DNA of 64,000 nt from contig JAJEKV010000008.1 in the NCBI GenBank assembly GCA_021234155.1, forward strand, positions 24,014,618 to 24,078,617. The letters run 5' to 3'. This stretch comes from Isoetes taiwanensis (taxonomy: Eukaryota > Streptophyta > Lycopodiopsida > Isoetales > Isoetaceae). Both the position numbers and the translations under genes were made by a program. The notes under the pieces were generated by a model that was not told the DNA's origin, made no database searches, and saw only the letters and a program-made list of their open reading frames with translations. This document shows positions 14,401 through 27,700 of this stretch, piece after piece; position 1 is the first letter of the stretch; every line of letters begins with the position of its first letter.

Positions 14401-16300
14401 CTAAGCATCCTTTTTGGGCACCGCTTTTTGCTTTCTCAGGCAAATTTTTATGCATCCCTTTTTCTTTTGATCTAGTGCCCTTGGTCTTGTCCTTGCATAT
14501 GGTTTGGCATGTTGTCCTTTCTAGTAATTTGAATTCTAAGACTTAGATTGCCCCCTTGTCTGGCTCTGTGATTGGTTTTCCATATTCGATCCATCGTTAC
14601 GAAGCGCGGCCGCAAATCGCTTCCACATACCGGGACGCGAAAAATATGGGTCGTTAGATAAAAATAGACAGCCGTGAGTAATATTATAAAACGCCGCCAG
14701 CGCTGCTTATAGTAATCCGGATAGAACGCCACCGGGCGCCATTTCTTCACGATGAAGAACCGCGCGCCGCTTTGTAAATCCGGCCACACAAATACGATAG
14801 CCACAGCGCTGCTGCCACCTCACGATTTAAAACCACGCCACCGGGCGCATCTCTTCATGTATGCTATATGAAGAAATCAAAGGCCAGCGCCATTTTGTCA
14901 ATACGCGATTAGCTAAACGCTACCGACGCTGACATTTGGAACGCTTATGTGGAAAATAAAATACCTTTTGTATAGGGAATGTTCCTTCTCCCATGTCATC
15001 TCAAGAGCTACCGATTTCAAGCAATACCCGCCAGCGCCGCGAGCTGAGCCACCGAGGAACCGGCAGGTAATTCTCGGGACTCTCAAATACAGCCTTATAG
15101 AATAACCGGGATTTCCGCTGTGCTTGGATCGATCAAAACCTTTCACGCCTCCACGAATCTTCGGCATCTATTTATCATGAAGTGAATATCGAGGTTGCCA
15201 ATTAAATCTTCAAGTTTATTCCATATCAACACCTTCTTTTTCGCTCTTCATATCAAAAGGCACCACATCCGCCGCATTGGCACCCTGGCCCCGGTTTCTA
15301 TCATCTTTGTGGACTATTTCCATTGCGTCGCTTGTCGTATCTTTCACGACAAACATAGCCTTCGCGGGACCAAAAGCCCGCCGACATGGATAGGATCGCA
15401 CGTGCGCGAAGCTAAGGCCCAAAGTGGATACCCAGCCAAGATATTTCTTGAGTTTGCTCATGGCTCTAATTTGTCTGCTTTGTCATCATCACTAGTCATA
15501 TCCGTAATGCCTAGAACGCCCCGTGTTTCCCCGCTCTAGAACTTGCATCTTCCTTCTCTTTTAAAGCTTGTAGGTACGGACTAATTAGCCGACGGCCTTG
15601 TACTTGATTGCTCTCCTCGGAGAGACCTTCACATATTGTTTTGGTGTCAATAGATCACCACCCGATTCAGCCAAATTTGAAGAGGTTATCTCAGCGGCCT
15701 CATCCGGATTCTTTTAGGGGCAGTCTCTTAAAGGAACCAGCTACTCGCTATAATTTAACTTCTTCAATACTTTTTATTTTTTTCGACCCGCTTCAAGTAA
15801 TACGGAATAAAGAAGAATCGCCCGTTCTTTCTCGCATGTGATCGTAATACTTTGTTTCTTCATTTGATCTGTTTCCTTAACTCTAGACATGAAAAATCAG
15901 ATCTGGTCTTTAAAGCTAGTCTTGAAGATCTCCACATACCATTCCGTAGCCCTCCTGGTAGATCTTCTTCGACATGGGCTCTACTCGAAAGCCTTCATTA
16001 TTCCCGGCCGTGATCGCCAATGGTCACAACGCGGTGCCAAATCTGCGAATCGATACATCTTCATCCGTTTCTTGGTTTTGCGTGTGGATGTCCTCGCGAC
16101 TCGCCGCTGGGCTTTGTTTTTTTCTTTTTCACAATTTTAGAAGATCCCTAAAAGTTGGCAATCATGTGGTGAGTAATGAAATCGCTACCGGCTGCTTTAC
16201 ACGCCTTACTTTAAAAAAAAACATAAATTCAGGCACAGTGAAAGTAGAAGCCAGCTGCTTTTAAGAGGGCCCTACAGGACGCCTATTCTTTTTATAAGAG
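11481..16300. other. Gene-free stretch, nothing recognised
   Basis: Several short frames exist but none resembles a known protein. Parts (about 14.5-15.4 kb) are unusually rich in CG, GCC and CCGG words for plant repeat DNA, which may reflect uncorrected sequence rather than a CpG island. Confidence 0.35.
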
Positions 16301-16620
16301 ACATACTAGGCTACAAAAAGACTTGTCAAAAAAGAACTGGAGAATACGTAACAAAAGTATAAACAAACAAGTCTGTAAGAAACTATAATTAAACGGTCTA
16401 CATTATACAAAATGGAGAATACAAAACAAAAACATACAGAGTAGAGTAGATTATAACAAAAACACACAAAACAAGGTAGTAAAAAGCAGTGAGAAATGAT
16501 ACGTAAAACAATATAAAAGGTAGAAAATAATGTGAGAGACACGCATACAACGTAAAATACATCCTAAAACATCCTAAAAACCTAACAAAAAGGGACAATG
16601 TAAATCAGTACAAACAAAAA
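16301..16620. repeat. A-rich low-complexity stretch
   Basis: The plus strand is dominated by A with interspersed C and G (words such as ACAAAAACA and GAGTAGAG), giving hydrophobic, Phe- and Tyr-rich frames on the minus strand that should not be read as membrane proteins. Confidence 0.5.
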
Positions 16621-18640
16621 AACGTGATCAATTACCCGAGGCTTTTGTTGGATTTGTGCTCGCTTTTTGTTCAGCACCTCCGTGCTTGGGATTTGTGCTT
16701 TTAGCTGTCACCTCTACAGCGCCCACTTGCCGCCAGATCCTCTAGGACGCTATAGAACCAAGCAAGTGCGGATAGTATGAGACGGGGTTTTGGTTTGAAC
16801 TTATATGTATGCGCTCATAATCTAAGGCCGCCGATTTACAAACCGGAATTCAAATTCGCGATCCTTTTTAAATTTATACGCTTTAATTAACCGCCTCAGG
16901 CCTCATTTTACAAATTTAAATTGTGTTTTTCTTTTTTTTAGTGCAATTTCAAGATAACAATTAATTATTAATTTCAAGAAACGATATGTGGTAATCTACT
17001 ACCACCTGTCCGGGCCACCTACTTATCCCGAGCTTCAAGATCATTCCTTACTATCGAGGCCCAAGAACATTCGGACTATCGAGCGCCTGAAAGATCCGCT
17101 CGACGATCAAGATTCGCTCAATCCCATCTCGACGTCGAGCGCCCGCTTTCAATCCATTCGGACGAGACGCCTTCAATTCCCATTCATGTCCGGCCAACTA
17201 TGGTGAGTGTGATTCCATTCGAATGCATTTCTTGTTCTCTATTTTTCGGCCCTCTATTTTTTACAATGCATTCTTGATTCTTTTATCGTCGGAGAAGAAT
17301 GCTATCTTTAACAAAGAAACTTGAAGCGCCGAAGTAGGCTTATGTAAAATCTAAGATCTGGAATCCAAGTTCTATGTGTCATGGTGTTCCTCTTTGGAAA
17401 TAGTTTTACGTAAGATTTCCATTATAAATCTGCAATTATGAAGATGAGGCTCTCTTCCAAGAAGACATCGTTAACATATGATTGGTGAAAGTGTGGGCAC
17501 ATTTGTGCATGGCCAAAAGAACGTCTCAAAAAGGTATGTATATTTGATATTCAAAAAAAATGAATATATCATGTAACATCCGCGTGATGTTGTGAATTTT
17601 TTTGGATTCTTTTGATGTTCTTTAGCTGTTATATCGGTCCCCCATGAAACTACACACATTAATGAAAATATGTAGTTTTGGGGTTGGGTTCAGTCGCTCG
17701 AGGGCATCAACGGATTCAATTTTGACATTGCATATAAAAACATAATAAACTAATGACATAAAAGTAGTGCAAATTGCGCCAGCGCGAGTTTGTATTCATA
17801 TTCCAAAAGTGTATGTACATTTCTTCTTACTCGCAAAAATGCGCCAGGCGCTGAATGCTTTCTATCTCTACAATATGTCACATAAGCCCACTTCATCGCA
17901 AAATACCGCAGAGAAAGTCCCACCTGCATTTTCATCAGGATATGATGATCCTCATCCGCCCGCGAATGTCGAGTCTCCAAACCAGAAAGTGTTGTATCGT
18001 CCATCCTGATACTATAAAATCAAATTGTACTTATTTGTTGGCATGAGCCTTTACTAAGAGCATGAGGAGCCGATATGACCAGAGATGGCGGAAGTGTTCC
18101 CATGGCCCCTCGATATTGCACTGTCTAATGGAATCTCCAACTCTCTTTGAACGCTTCAAAATAAAGACAATCAAGTAATATCTTGTACAGTGGTCCAGAG
18201 TTGATGGTCATCCAGTGGAAAGTGTATTTGAACTAGAACCATCCAGCACCGGGATCAGCCGTCCATTCATAAGGAAAATCCATGGCACTAGAACGAGGGA
18301 AATTAAGTAATTAGAAAATGATATATTACCTCTCCCATTAAAACGATTCAACATTACATACATTCAAAAACGCCGCCAAAGCGGCTTGCTTTGTTTTTTC
18401 ATTGTGATGTATTTCTTACTTTCCCGGGCGCGATTTTGTATAGAACCGTATGAAATAGAAAAAGCTAACTAAAAAACGCTTGGTGCGCTTTTGATTAACC
18501 TAGTGGAAAATCGAAACAAAAATAGAAATGCCAAGCGCCATTTCTCCCATTCTAACATATTATTCTAATGTAATGCATAATGCGTAATACATTATTTTTA
18601 GTTCAATATTTAGTTCATTGTTTTAGTTCATTATTTAGAG
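16621..18640. other. Gene-free stretch, nothing recognised
   Basis: No supported gene. Around 16.98-17.21 kb there is a short GC-richer patch with repeated TCGAG and ATCG words, but its open frame (72 aa) resembles nothing I know. Confidence 0.35.
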
Positions 18641-18930
18641 TGTATAGAGGAAGAGCTTGGGGTGAAATAGGAAGATAAGGTGACATACAAAGAAAAATCA
18701 TATAAGCAAGATCATAGAGCATATATCATAGAGCGTATAGATCATAGAGCGTATAGATCATAGGATCATAGATCATAGAGCAAGATCATATAGAGCATAT
18801 AGATCATAGATCATTATTTACTTCATTATTTTAGAGCTAGTGAATAGAAATAGTATTTCACTAGAGGAAGAGCTAGTGAAATAGAATAAGAGCGATCATA
18901 TAGGCAAGATCACGTAACAAGATCATAGAG
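18640..18930. repeat. Degenerate minisatellite of GATCATAGAGCGTATA-like units
   Basis: Short words GATCATAGAG, CGTATAGATCATAG and CATATAGATC recur about ten times with variable spacing. The array is imperfect and lacks a fixed period. It carries many GATC sites. No coding frame runs through it. Confidence 0.6.
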
Positions 18931-19059
18931 CGGGATCTATAACGGAAGGGGTAGGGCAGCTTTAGGACTGGATGCATGTAAAAGTAAATAAATTATGCTT
19001 TATGTAAAATACCTACTTTATGTAAATAACAGGAAATACTAACCTATTTGTGTTCTCAG

Positions 19060-19620
19060 ACTGGAGAATTGAGCCTTTGCCTTCGAAATAGGAACCAAAA
19101 AAGAGTTGATTTGATTGAGAAGCCGAGAAACCGAGAAGCCTTAAGAAACCTTAAGAAAACCGGCAAGCCGAGAAGCCGGTGAAGCTTAACACAAAACCAA
19201 AGTTATTCAAAGTAGAGAGCCTAAAACCAAAAAGCCAAAAAAGCCTACAAACCTTTGAGCCTAAAACCCTAAAAGGCATGATTGCTATAGGCTCGGGTAA
19301 AAGCTCAAAAGCCGAAGTTTAAAGTATATAGGAAGCTGAAGCTTAAAGCAGATAGAAGCCTAAAAATAAGAATTACACATTTATAGAAGCCGAAGCGCAT
19401 AGAATTCGGGATTGAAGCAGATTGAAGAGCGCCTAGATAGCTAGATTGAGTTACGCCTCGGTAAAAGCATGCCTCTGCGCGATGCGCTCGAAGCGCAGCC
19501 GAAGCGCCAGCCAGTAAGAGGAAGATCAAAGCGCTACGTAAGTCTGAAAAGAGAAGAGAAGAGAAGATCGAAAGCTACGGTTCGAAGAGAGACGTAAAAG
19601 TCGAAAAGTTCGAAAAGGGA
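19060..19620. repeat. Purine-rich array of GAAGCC/AAGCCGA words
   Basis: Repeated words such as GAGAAGCCGAG, CCTTAAGAAAC and GAAGCCGAAGC fill this stretch on the plus strand without a constant period. It looks like slippage-derived cryptic simplicity. Confidence 0.5.
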
Positions 19621-19689
19621 TTGTAAATCGAAATAATAATTGCTTTTAAAATCGCCTGCATGAAGGCCTATAATAAGCTAGCCAAATGA

Positions 19690-20130
19690 AATTTATTGCA
19701 AAGGGTTATAAGTTATAAGATTTAAGGTTAATAGTTTTAAGGTTATTATAAGTTAAGGTTAATAGTTTTAAGGTTATAAGTTAAGGTTAATAAGTTAAAG
19801 TTAATAGTTTTAAGGTTTTAAGTTAAAAGTTATTAGTTAAGGTTAATATTTTTTAAGTTCATAAATAAGGTTATAAGTTTAAAAGTTTATGAATTTGAAT
19901 TTTAAGTTTTTAAGTTTTAGAAGTTTTAGCGTTATATTTATTGAGGGTTGAAGTTTTCAAACCTTTAAAACTTCTAACAGCAAAAGTGCTAACTTATAAT
20001 AAGCTTTAAAAGTTGTTTCTAAGGTTACAACATTTAAGGTTATTATAAGTTAATATATTATAGGTTAACTTATTATTCTTATTATAGATTAAGTTATTAT
20101 AGTTATTAAGGTTATTATTAGGTTAACTTT
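19690..20130. repeat. AT-rich array of AAGGTTAATAGTTTT-like units
   Basis: The words AAGGTTAATAGTTTT, GTTATAAGTTAAGG and TTAAGTTTT recur throughout. Units drift in length and sequence. It directly follows the purine-rich array and precedes the DUF7869-like pseudogene. Confidence 0.6.
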
Positions 20131-20779
20131 CATTTAAGAACATGTTAGGAGATGTTATTTGATATGCTAACTTACTATAGGTTTTATGCATTTTAGGTCA
20201 TGGCATGCAAAATGCTAAATCCCAAGGCCCAAAGCAATGATGGTGATCAAGGCAAGGATGACAAAGATGATGGGAAAGGAAAAGACCTCAAATGAAAAAG
20301 GATGATGCCAAAGGAAAGGAAATTGTACTTTATACTGGGTCGATTGGAAAAAAAAAAAGGTCAAGATCCTGATTACGCAACAGAGGGGCAGAGGGAGGGA
20401 TTATTGTTCCTGAAGCAGATCCTATCAATGCAAAGTGAATGATGAAAAGATTAGGGGAGTGAAAAGTTAGGTGTGGCAAATCTCAAAAATTATATGACAA
20501 TTGGAAGGAAAAAGGGTTAGTGCAAACAAGAATGCCTTGCTTGTGTGAAGCAACTAGAGGTTCTAACTATTGTTGCATGGCCTAGGGACAACATTCAATT
20601 CAAAGGGGAGGGGAACTACACGCTTCCTATAGATGTAGAAAATTGTCATCAATGTTCACCATGTAGCAAGAGGCTACTTCCAACTTTCAAACATTATCCA
20701 CCAAAAGATGCAAGTCGATTATGATTGGTATCTCCGGCCTCCAAGGAAGCCTTGAGTGATGTTGTTGGAGTGAAGTGAA

Positions 20780-22165
20780 TGTTCACAATAGAGGAGATGG
20801 TGGCGCAAGGCCACATATCGAACATAAGTGTGATACGTGAGGAATTTCATGTACACCATATTTGGCTATACAGTAAAATGAAGAAGAAAATTCCCATTGA
20901 ATGGAAAGGGATATGTTCAAAAGTGCATGGATGGCTATACATGGAATTCCAACTGCTTGGGTACCTCGCAAAAAGACATGAAATGGTAGTAAAATTGTAT
21001 CAGATGGGAACCGCTCGGTAAGCCTACCCTTTCAAGAACTATAAATGCAAAGGAAATATTTGAAAGATATGTGGATTTCACGAGGAAAACATGCCACATA
21101 AGAGTAAGAAGGATGAAGCGAGGGGTAGAAGTTATTGTTGAAAAGAGATTACCATCCCATTGTACCCGTAAGAGCATATTAGAGGAAATAAATGCATTGT
21201 CGAACTTGGAGTGGCCTCTATATCCCGCCCGGTTTTAGTAGGCTATGGAATTAAGCATTTCAAGCATGTGACCATATAACTTCAAAACAACTTTGCTAAG
21301 TGCAATTTATGTGCTGTCAAGGAGACACTAGATAAGACGTGCGGCAACCAAGTCTAAGGGCAAAGATAGGGGAACATATGAAGGACCATATGGCCGTATC
21401 AACTATCATGTAGATCAACTTATTGGATGTGGAGGACCTTATACAAGAATGGAACCTAATAATTATCTATGTATTATACATGATAAAATGGACCAATGAA
21501 GACTTGTCTTCCACAATTCAAGTACATTCCTAAGTCATGTGGAAGATCATACCCTTTTCGCATTTCAATGATCGGGGCAATATTGCATGGGCGCCTCGGA
21601 CCTATTATGGCCATTTGGGTTTTAGAGTTGGGAGTGATGGTCCGTGATTTTCACATTGGGAGTATCATGAGGTGTTTAAGAAAACTATGAGAAGGGTTAC
21701 AATGGTCACCCACGGGGATCTCATACCCCAGCCAAGCACTACATAGTGCATTGTTGGATGGAACCCTAATAGTATTGAAAAAGTTTTAGGGCAAGGCAAG
21801 ATTTAGGAGGAATGGACCTAATGAACATGTTGGGAGCTTCAACATCTCGCGGCTAAACCTCGGACCGCCTTTAAAACTCTCTTGCAACTAGATAATTGTG
21901 CCGGTCAAAAAGAAGGAATGTGGATGTTTTTTCCTATCCTACTAACGTACCGGGGTATTTTTTGAAAGAGTCAATTTGGGTTCCTAATGCCGGGACATAC
22001 CATGAGGATGGATATTGTTTGGAAAATATAGTCATGTATTGAGACAGCACGGGCTACCAACTTTCCTGGGCTATTGGAAATATTTCATGGATGTACAAAT
22101 CCATCTCCTATAGGATCTATCATAGAAGAAGTGCCCGATTGGAAGAGTTTTGTGGATGGTTATGC
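20780..22165 (+). pseudogene. Decayed DUF7869-like, repeat-associated gene
   Basis: Three plus-strand fragments in several frames match, in the right order, what I recall of the DUF7869 family. A cysteine segment (KCNLCAVKETLDKTC, about 21.30 kb) is followed by an IHDKMD...KTCLPQFK block and ISMIGAILHG (about 21.48-21.60 kb). Then comes LQLDNCAGQKEG with GIF and FLMPGHT (about 21.88-22.0 kb), where the family usually continues into a His-Glu-Asp-Ile-Asp motif. Just after GHT a frame change scrambles that motif into GHT/HED, and a fragment EVPDWKSFVDGY follows at about 22.13 kb. Frameshifts and stops show that it is not functional. The family's biochemical role is not established; it is multicopy in several non-flowering plant genomes. 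The call rests on memory of family motifs, not an alignment. Confidence 0.55.
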
Positions 22166-24692
22166 TCTCTAACATGGGAAGGTCATTCTAGACCTCTTCA
22201 ATTCACTTTTGGGTGAGAGAAGGGATTCCAATCATGCAATGGAAAATGAGACCTTCGAGGAGATGGGAGATGTGGGGCGGGAATTTGGCGCAGGGATGCA
22301 AATGGCAAAGCCTGGCGATACCTCCCCGGTCAACCAAAAGCTCTAAAACCAATCAAGAAGTCAAGCAATTGGGCTTGATTAAGGATGGCATCAATGATTA
22401 CATCAAGCATTGGCAAACCATCTGTATGACACTAATCGGCATTGATAGATTATTGGAAGAAGGTGATCAACTTTGTTGGATGAGGTAGACACATCCTCTA
22501 AGAGCCGCTAGAAGGGTGGTTCCCTAAAAAGTAAGTGGAAAACATTAGCTGGTGTCGATTCCTAAGATGATGGTACCATTATTAGTAGCATTGTGAAGGC
22601 ATATGCTCCTCCAAAATCATAATTTTAAAAGATAAACACTATGTTGGTCCTTAAGAAGGATAGGCCAAAAATATTTAGGCAAATGGATCTGTGTATGGAT
22701 TGTTATGAACCTCTAATCGACGTGGAGTGCCACCAATTTGTAGTAGTAAACCAGCAGATCTAGAGACCTATCCAAAGTTGTGGTTGGGATGGACTATCTC
22801 TTTATATTTGCAAAGAAGAAGGTGATGTTAACTTCAATAAGGTGCGCTGTGGAATGGTGGGGTGTCCAAAGACATCGGCTTGAGTAATGTCACCGCATAA
22901 AAGAAAGATATTCGGGATTGTTGGACAAAGAGGTGGAGGAGAAATCCAGTGATCCCTGATCTTTGGCTAGACATTGAAACCCCATTGTACTAGAGTATTG
23001 GACCCAAAACTATTCCTAGCAAAAACAAATGAGAGTTACAATACCTCAGGACAAGGGGAATAAGGTTCTCATATCCCAGATGCTAGTGGAAAAATGAAAA
23101 TGCCATTACTATGTATCTTTTCTAAAGTTAATAAAAGTTTGTAATTTGAAGTTAAGGTGTGAATTTATATTCCGTGTGTGATTATATGTTAACGCCTATT
23201 CTAGTCTAAGGGCAACAAAGTTATTAAAAAGTGAATTTACAAAGTTACTAAAAAGTGCAATATAAAAATTTATCCAAATTAAAGACATAAATCCCAATTT
23301 AATGAATGGAATGATGGTTTATAATACTTGTGTTTTGTTGTTGAGAAAATCAAATTGTAAATAGATTTAATAATGATTTCCTCATCGTAGGTTGTGAGAT
23401 GAAAAGATGTGTAATATTTTCAGCTAGGTTGCAAGCAAGGTAAATGTCAAACTTCAGATCATATCCAAATTTTGGTGATGGTGGGTCGCAAAGTGTAGAA
23501 GACACTGAGTTTTGGAGATCCTTGATTTGGAAGGAAAAAGCCTCCGATTTTGGAAAAATGTTTTGTATGTGCCTAGACTAGTAAGAAATTTAACTTTTAG
23601 CGTGCGACTTGTTGACCTAGGCTACAAGCTTCTATTTGGATAAGCTCGAGTGTAAAAATTTTCCCGATAATAAAACAAAGTTTGTAAGCAACCGAGTTGG
23701 GAACTTATTTGGTTTTTTAGTTCCAGCAATAGGGGAGTATATGATTATGATACCCCCCATGAAGGGTGTGGCATGGCATGAAGGGGTTAACAAACAACAA
23801 TTGGAGGACCATGTCTTATAGTTTCCTCAACACAAGAGGATAGTGATATTATACACAACTGGGTCAAAATTTGGGGGCTGCGGGTGGAGTTTGCAGAAGC
23901 ATAGGAGCGAATTTGGCAAATGGAAAATAAAAGAATCCCCAACATTATATGGCCGAAACAAACATTTTTAAAGCGAGGGTGGCAAAACTTTCGCTTGGTG
24001 GCTTTATAAGTCCTTAAAGGGAAAGAAGGTATGATATAGGATGGAATGCCTTTGTAGATTTGGGGGGTAATTATGAATTTTTGTTCTTAATCTAGCCTAG
24101 CTGATGATGACATGTTACACAGGTGCCATGAGGAGACTCAATGGGTGGGGAGCGGTGGATGAGGGATGGAGTAGCGTAAGATTCGGATAGTGAAGATAAA
24201 TTGGTTCGTAATTGAAGAGGACACCTCTTCATTCAACTAAAACAGAAGTCATACATATGCCGCACTAAAAGGTCCTTAAGTGCAGGCACATGGAGACACA
24301 ATAATCTTAGGCCTTTCTTTATGAACCCTGTTTCATAAGTGGCAAGCAGTAATAGAGGGCTCATGTCCTACTTGCTCTTGGATTTTACAAATTACCCAAA
24401 GCTCGGCGATGAGTTCTTGAATATCTTTTGCCGAATAAAGTAAGGGTGAGGACGACCATGCGGGATTTACTTGATGGCCAATGAAAAAACTTACTACTGA
24501 AGCATTAAACTTTTTTATAAGTCTAAAACATATGATTTTTGTTTTGATATATGTTTTTGTATCGGACTATGATCTCGATTTTTAATCGCCCTAGTACCGT
24601 GAAAGTGCTTTTCTACTTATTTGTATACCCTCTATGGTATACTCCATATTTATGTAATCTTTTAGTATGAATATAAGTCCCACCTTGCCTCC
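22166..24692. other. Probable continuation of decayed repeat sequence
   Basis: Short frames (22213-22488, 23636-23821) have protein-like composition, and the stretch may be the 3' part of the same element as the DUF7869-like pseudogene. I recognise no domain. No intact frame exceeds about 90 codons. Confidence 0.3.
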
Positions 24693-24713
24693 AAAAAAAA
24701 AAAAAAAAAAAAA
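24693..24713 (+). repeat. Poly(A) run of 21, probable retroposition scar
   Basis: A run of 21 A follows sequence containing TATGTAATCTTTTAGTATGA, suggesting the 3' end of a retroposed transcript or LINE/SINE in plus orientation. I did not find a convincing target-site duplication. Confidence 0.5.
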
Positions 24714-27700
24714 GTATCTACAACTAAACTCCATAATCCTTCTATCTTAAGAATATGCTCAATTTCTCCTTCCATATCCAAAAACCAAGCCCACCCATAG
24801 ACATCCACAACATTCAGAATTAGCTCCAAGGCTGCTTGCCATGGTTTAGCTCTAAATATCATTGTAGGTTTTCTACAATTAAAGAGCTTGATTGCACAAG
24901 AGAAAATATATCGCCTAAATCCATTACAAGTCCAAATCACCTAATATACCAAAAGGTTCGTGGGCGGGTCATTGACCGAGATGAAGTCAGACAAAGTGCA
25001 GTCAGAGGGAACCTCTTTCAAGTTAAGAATGCATTGAATGGATGCCTTTGGTTGAGGAGAAGGACGCCAACCAAAAAGGTCGGCCGCAGATCCTTCTTGG
25101 TCAGCTTCTCTATATATCTTAATTTAGTTGTAGAGGTTTGAAAGAGAGATGACCATAGAATAAAAAATCTAGAGCAGAATATTCTAAAGTATAATAAATA
25201 ACAAATGCTATGAATATCATCATAAACAGGAGGCATTTGAAATAGAACAATCTGGCACCCCAAACTAGAAAAATGTATTAATTGAGACTCATTCATGCTG
25301 CGGATAGAGCGTAGCTATCAGTAAAGTACTAGCTTCTACTTGTAGAAAAAATTTTTTGACCGAAATGGGATTTTAGATATCAATGCCATAAACAAGACAT
25401 AGCCACATTATTTACTCCTTTAAGCTAGGAAACTACTCACATTTTACTCATTGTAAGCTAACAAAAACAAGAGACATTTTACTGGTAAAAGACAAGTTTA
25501 TTCTTCATCCTTCTTATCATCCTATCCTCATTAGCAACTAGGTCTCTTAAATGAGAACCCATCAGCTTTTTGGGATCAATGTGGTTGAAGGCATCCCTTC
25601 AACTATCCATGCATAGTCAATGGTTTCATATGTTGGTATCGAAGGGAGAAACAGGATGAGGGACAATTTGTTTTCATGTCTTGCACTTTTTCTTTCCGGA
25701 TAACCGCCTTAATCTAGGGCAAATTGCCACCTCATGCTATCGATCTTTGGGTATAATGTTTTCCTATTTTTATTTTAATCTCAATATCTAGAATAAATCA
25801 AAAATGTTTTTTGTTGCTTTCCTAGGTTAGGTCTTGGACATGAAACAACTTGTTGAAATATAATTACTATAAGCATTGGAGAGATGATGACGGCCTTGCA
25901 AGGTCTGTTTCTATGCATGATCAACACATAAAAAGACTTATCATTAACAGAGTGTGTCTATTGATATTTATTATATAACATTCCAAAGATTATCTAGATC
26001 AGAAAGTTATTTCCACTCTTAGAACCTCTCAAGTCGCCACATATTTGGAGATTCTTTTGCCTTACACATTGACCCTTGATGAGCGGTGCATTAAAATACC
26101 TAGCATTTTGACAATCATATGTGCTCTCATTTGGGCAAAATAGTTAGTGGAAGGAGGTCGGAAGACATCTTAATGACAATCAACATATGAAGTCCTTATC
26201 AAAATGTGTGATAATCATTTTACTTTTGGAAAAAGGAAATATTGGACGGGAGAACTGGCTAATTATTATGGATATCGACTTTTGCAATGTGAAAGCAAAT
26301 GAACACAACTTAATCCATCAACTGAGATGTTGGCTAAAACCTCCAAAACCAGGCTTAAGAACCATGTGTTAGAAGTTACCAATAGCTTATGTAATCAAAC
26401 TCAGCTCACAAAACTAGAGAGAGATCCAACACAATGACCAATTCATGGTAGTGCAGCACCTAACAGGATCAATCAATCTTAAGAACTGCATAAATATATG
26501 GCAAGGTAGGATAGTTAGCTTCCACTAGTAGCTTCTCCCTCCAGCTAGCAGTAGTTTTCCACCGACCCTTTTATCACTCTTTGAACTTCATCTCTCTCTC
26601 TCATTTGAATTAGACAATCGCAGATCCTAAACTAGACTGTAGATGGTTCCGGTAAAAGCTAAAATCGCCCAAATCATCCCTAGTTGCAAAGATATGTGTA
26701 AATGAAGTTCCTCTTCTATTTATAGATCTTTGTCGCGACTTTAGCCCTTTTATTTTATGCGGTCTTTTTAGCATCATAGTTAAAATATAGATCATAGGGT
26801 TGCCTTGCTTGCCTTGCTTTTGCCAATAATTTTCCAAACTTAGATAGTCATGCTAGCCCACCAAGACTAATGTCCAATCCACACCCTGAGCTACCATATT
26901 CATATCAATTCCGCCCTTTCTAGGGAAGCAATTGACCCTGGAGTTGTATCTCGTCAACCACAAGTTGAGCACCAACTCAATTTGTGTCATATAACTTTGA
27001 ACTCATTCTATTTGCGCATAGATACCAACCTCATTCATGAGCACCAGCTACGTCCAATTCTATCTGAGCACCAAATCCAATCCATTTAGGGATCCAAAAG
27101 GCTAGGGTTAGATCTCATAGATAGCACCGGCTATTTGCAATCACAATTGTAAGGCTAAGGATTGGAGTAAGTTATTGAAAGATTGAATTGAAGGCGCTTA
27201 TCCAAGTAACTAACTAAAATAGACTTCTAAATTCTAAGGATGGCAAGATTTAAGAAAGAATAGGTGGATTTTTTGTTGAAGCACCAACCTCAATCGCTGC
27301 TCCAAATTTTAGGACTTCAGTCTAAAATTGTCAATATCATCAAACATTTATGAACCAACCATAATATTGTGCAAATATAATAAACACGAACAACTACAAA
27401 GGAAGGATCTGATACAATAATAAAATAGATCTACAATTTCCTAGTGGCAACAATTTGCCATAAACATGTAACCGTTCTCTATCCTCTACTTTTTACCACA
27501 TTTAGTGACAAACAAACTTCGAATCACCGACCAACTAGAAACAATGAACTCATAAGGTTTGGGATTAGTTTGACAGAAATAGACGGTCCACTTGTATTTG
27601 ATTTGAAGAAGATCCATTTTGGCAAAAGCCAAATGATTGATAAAGCGAGGATAAGATTTAGTTCTCTTTCATTCCAAAATCACCGTACCTAATAAATTCA

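Noticed and set aside
18640-20130. Possible CRISPR-like or centromeric array
   Set aside because: Units have no constant repeat and spacer lengths, drift in sequence, and lie in a plant-type region.
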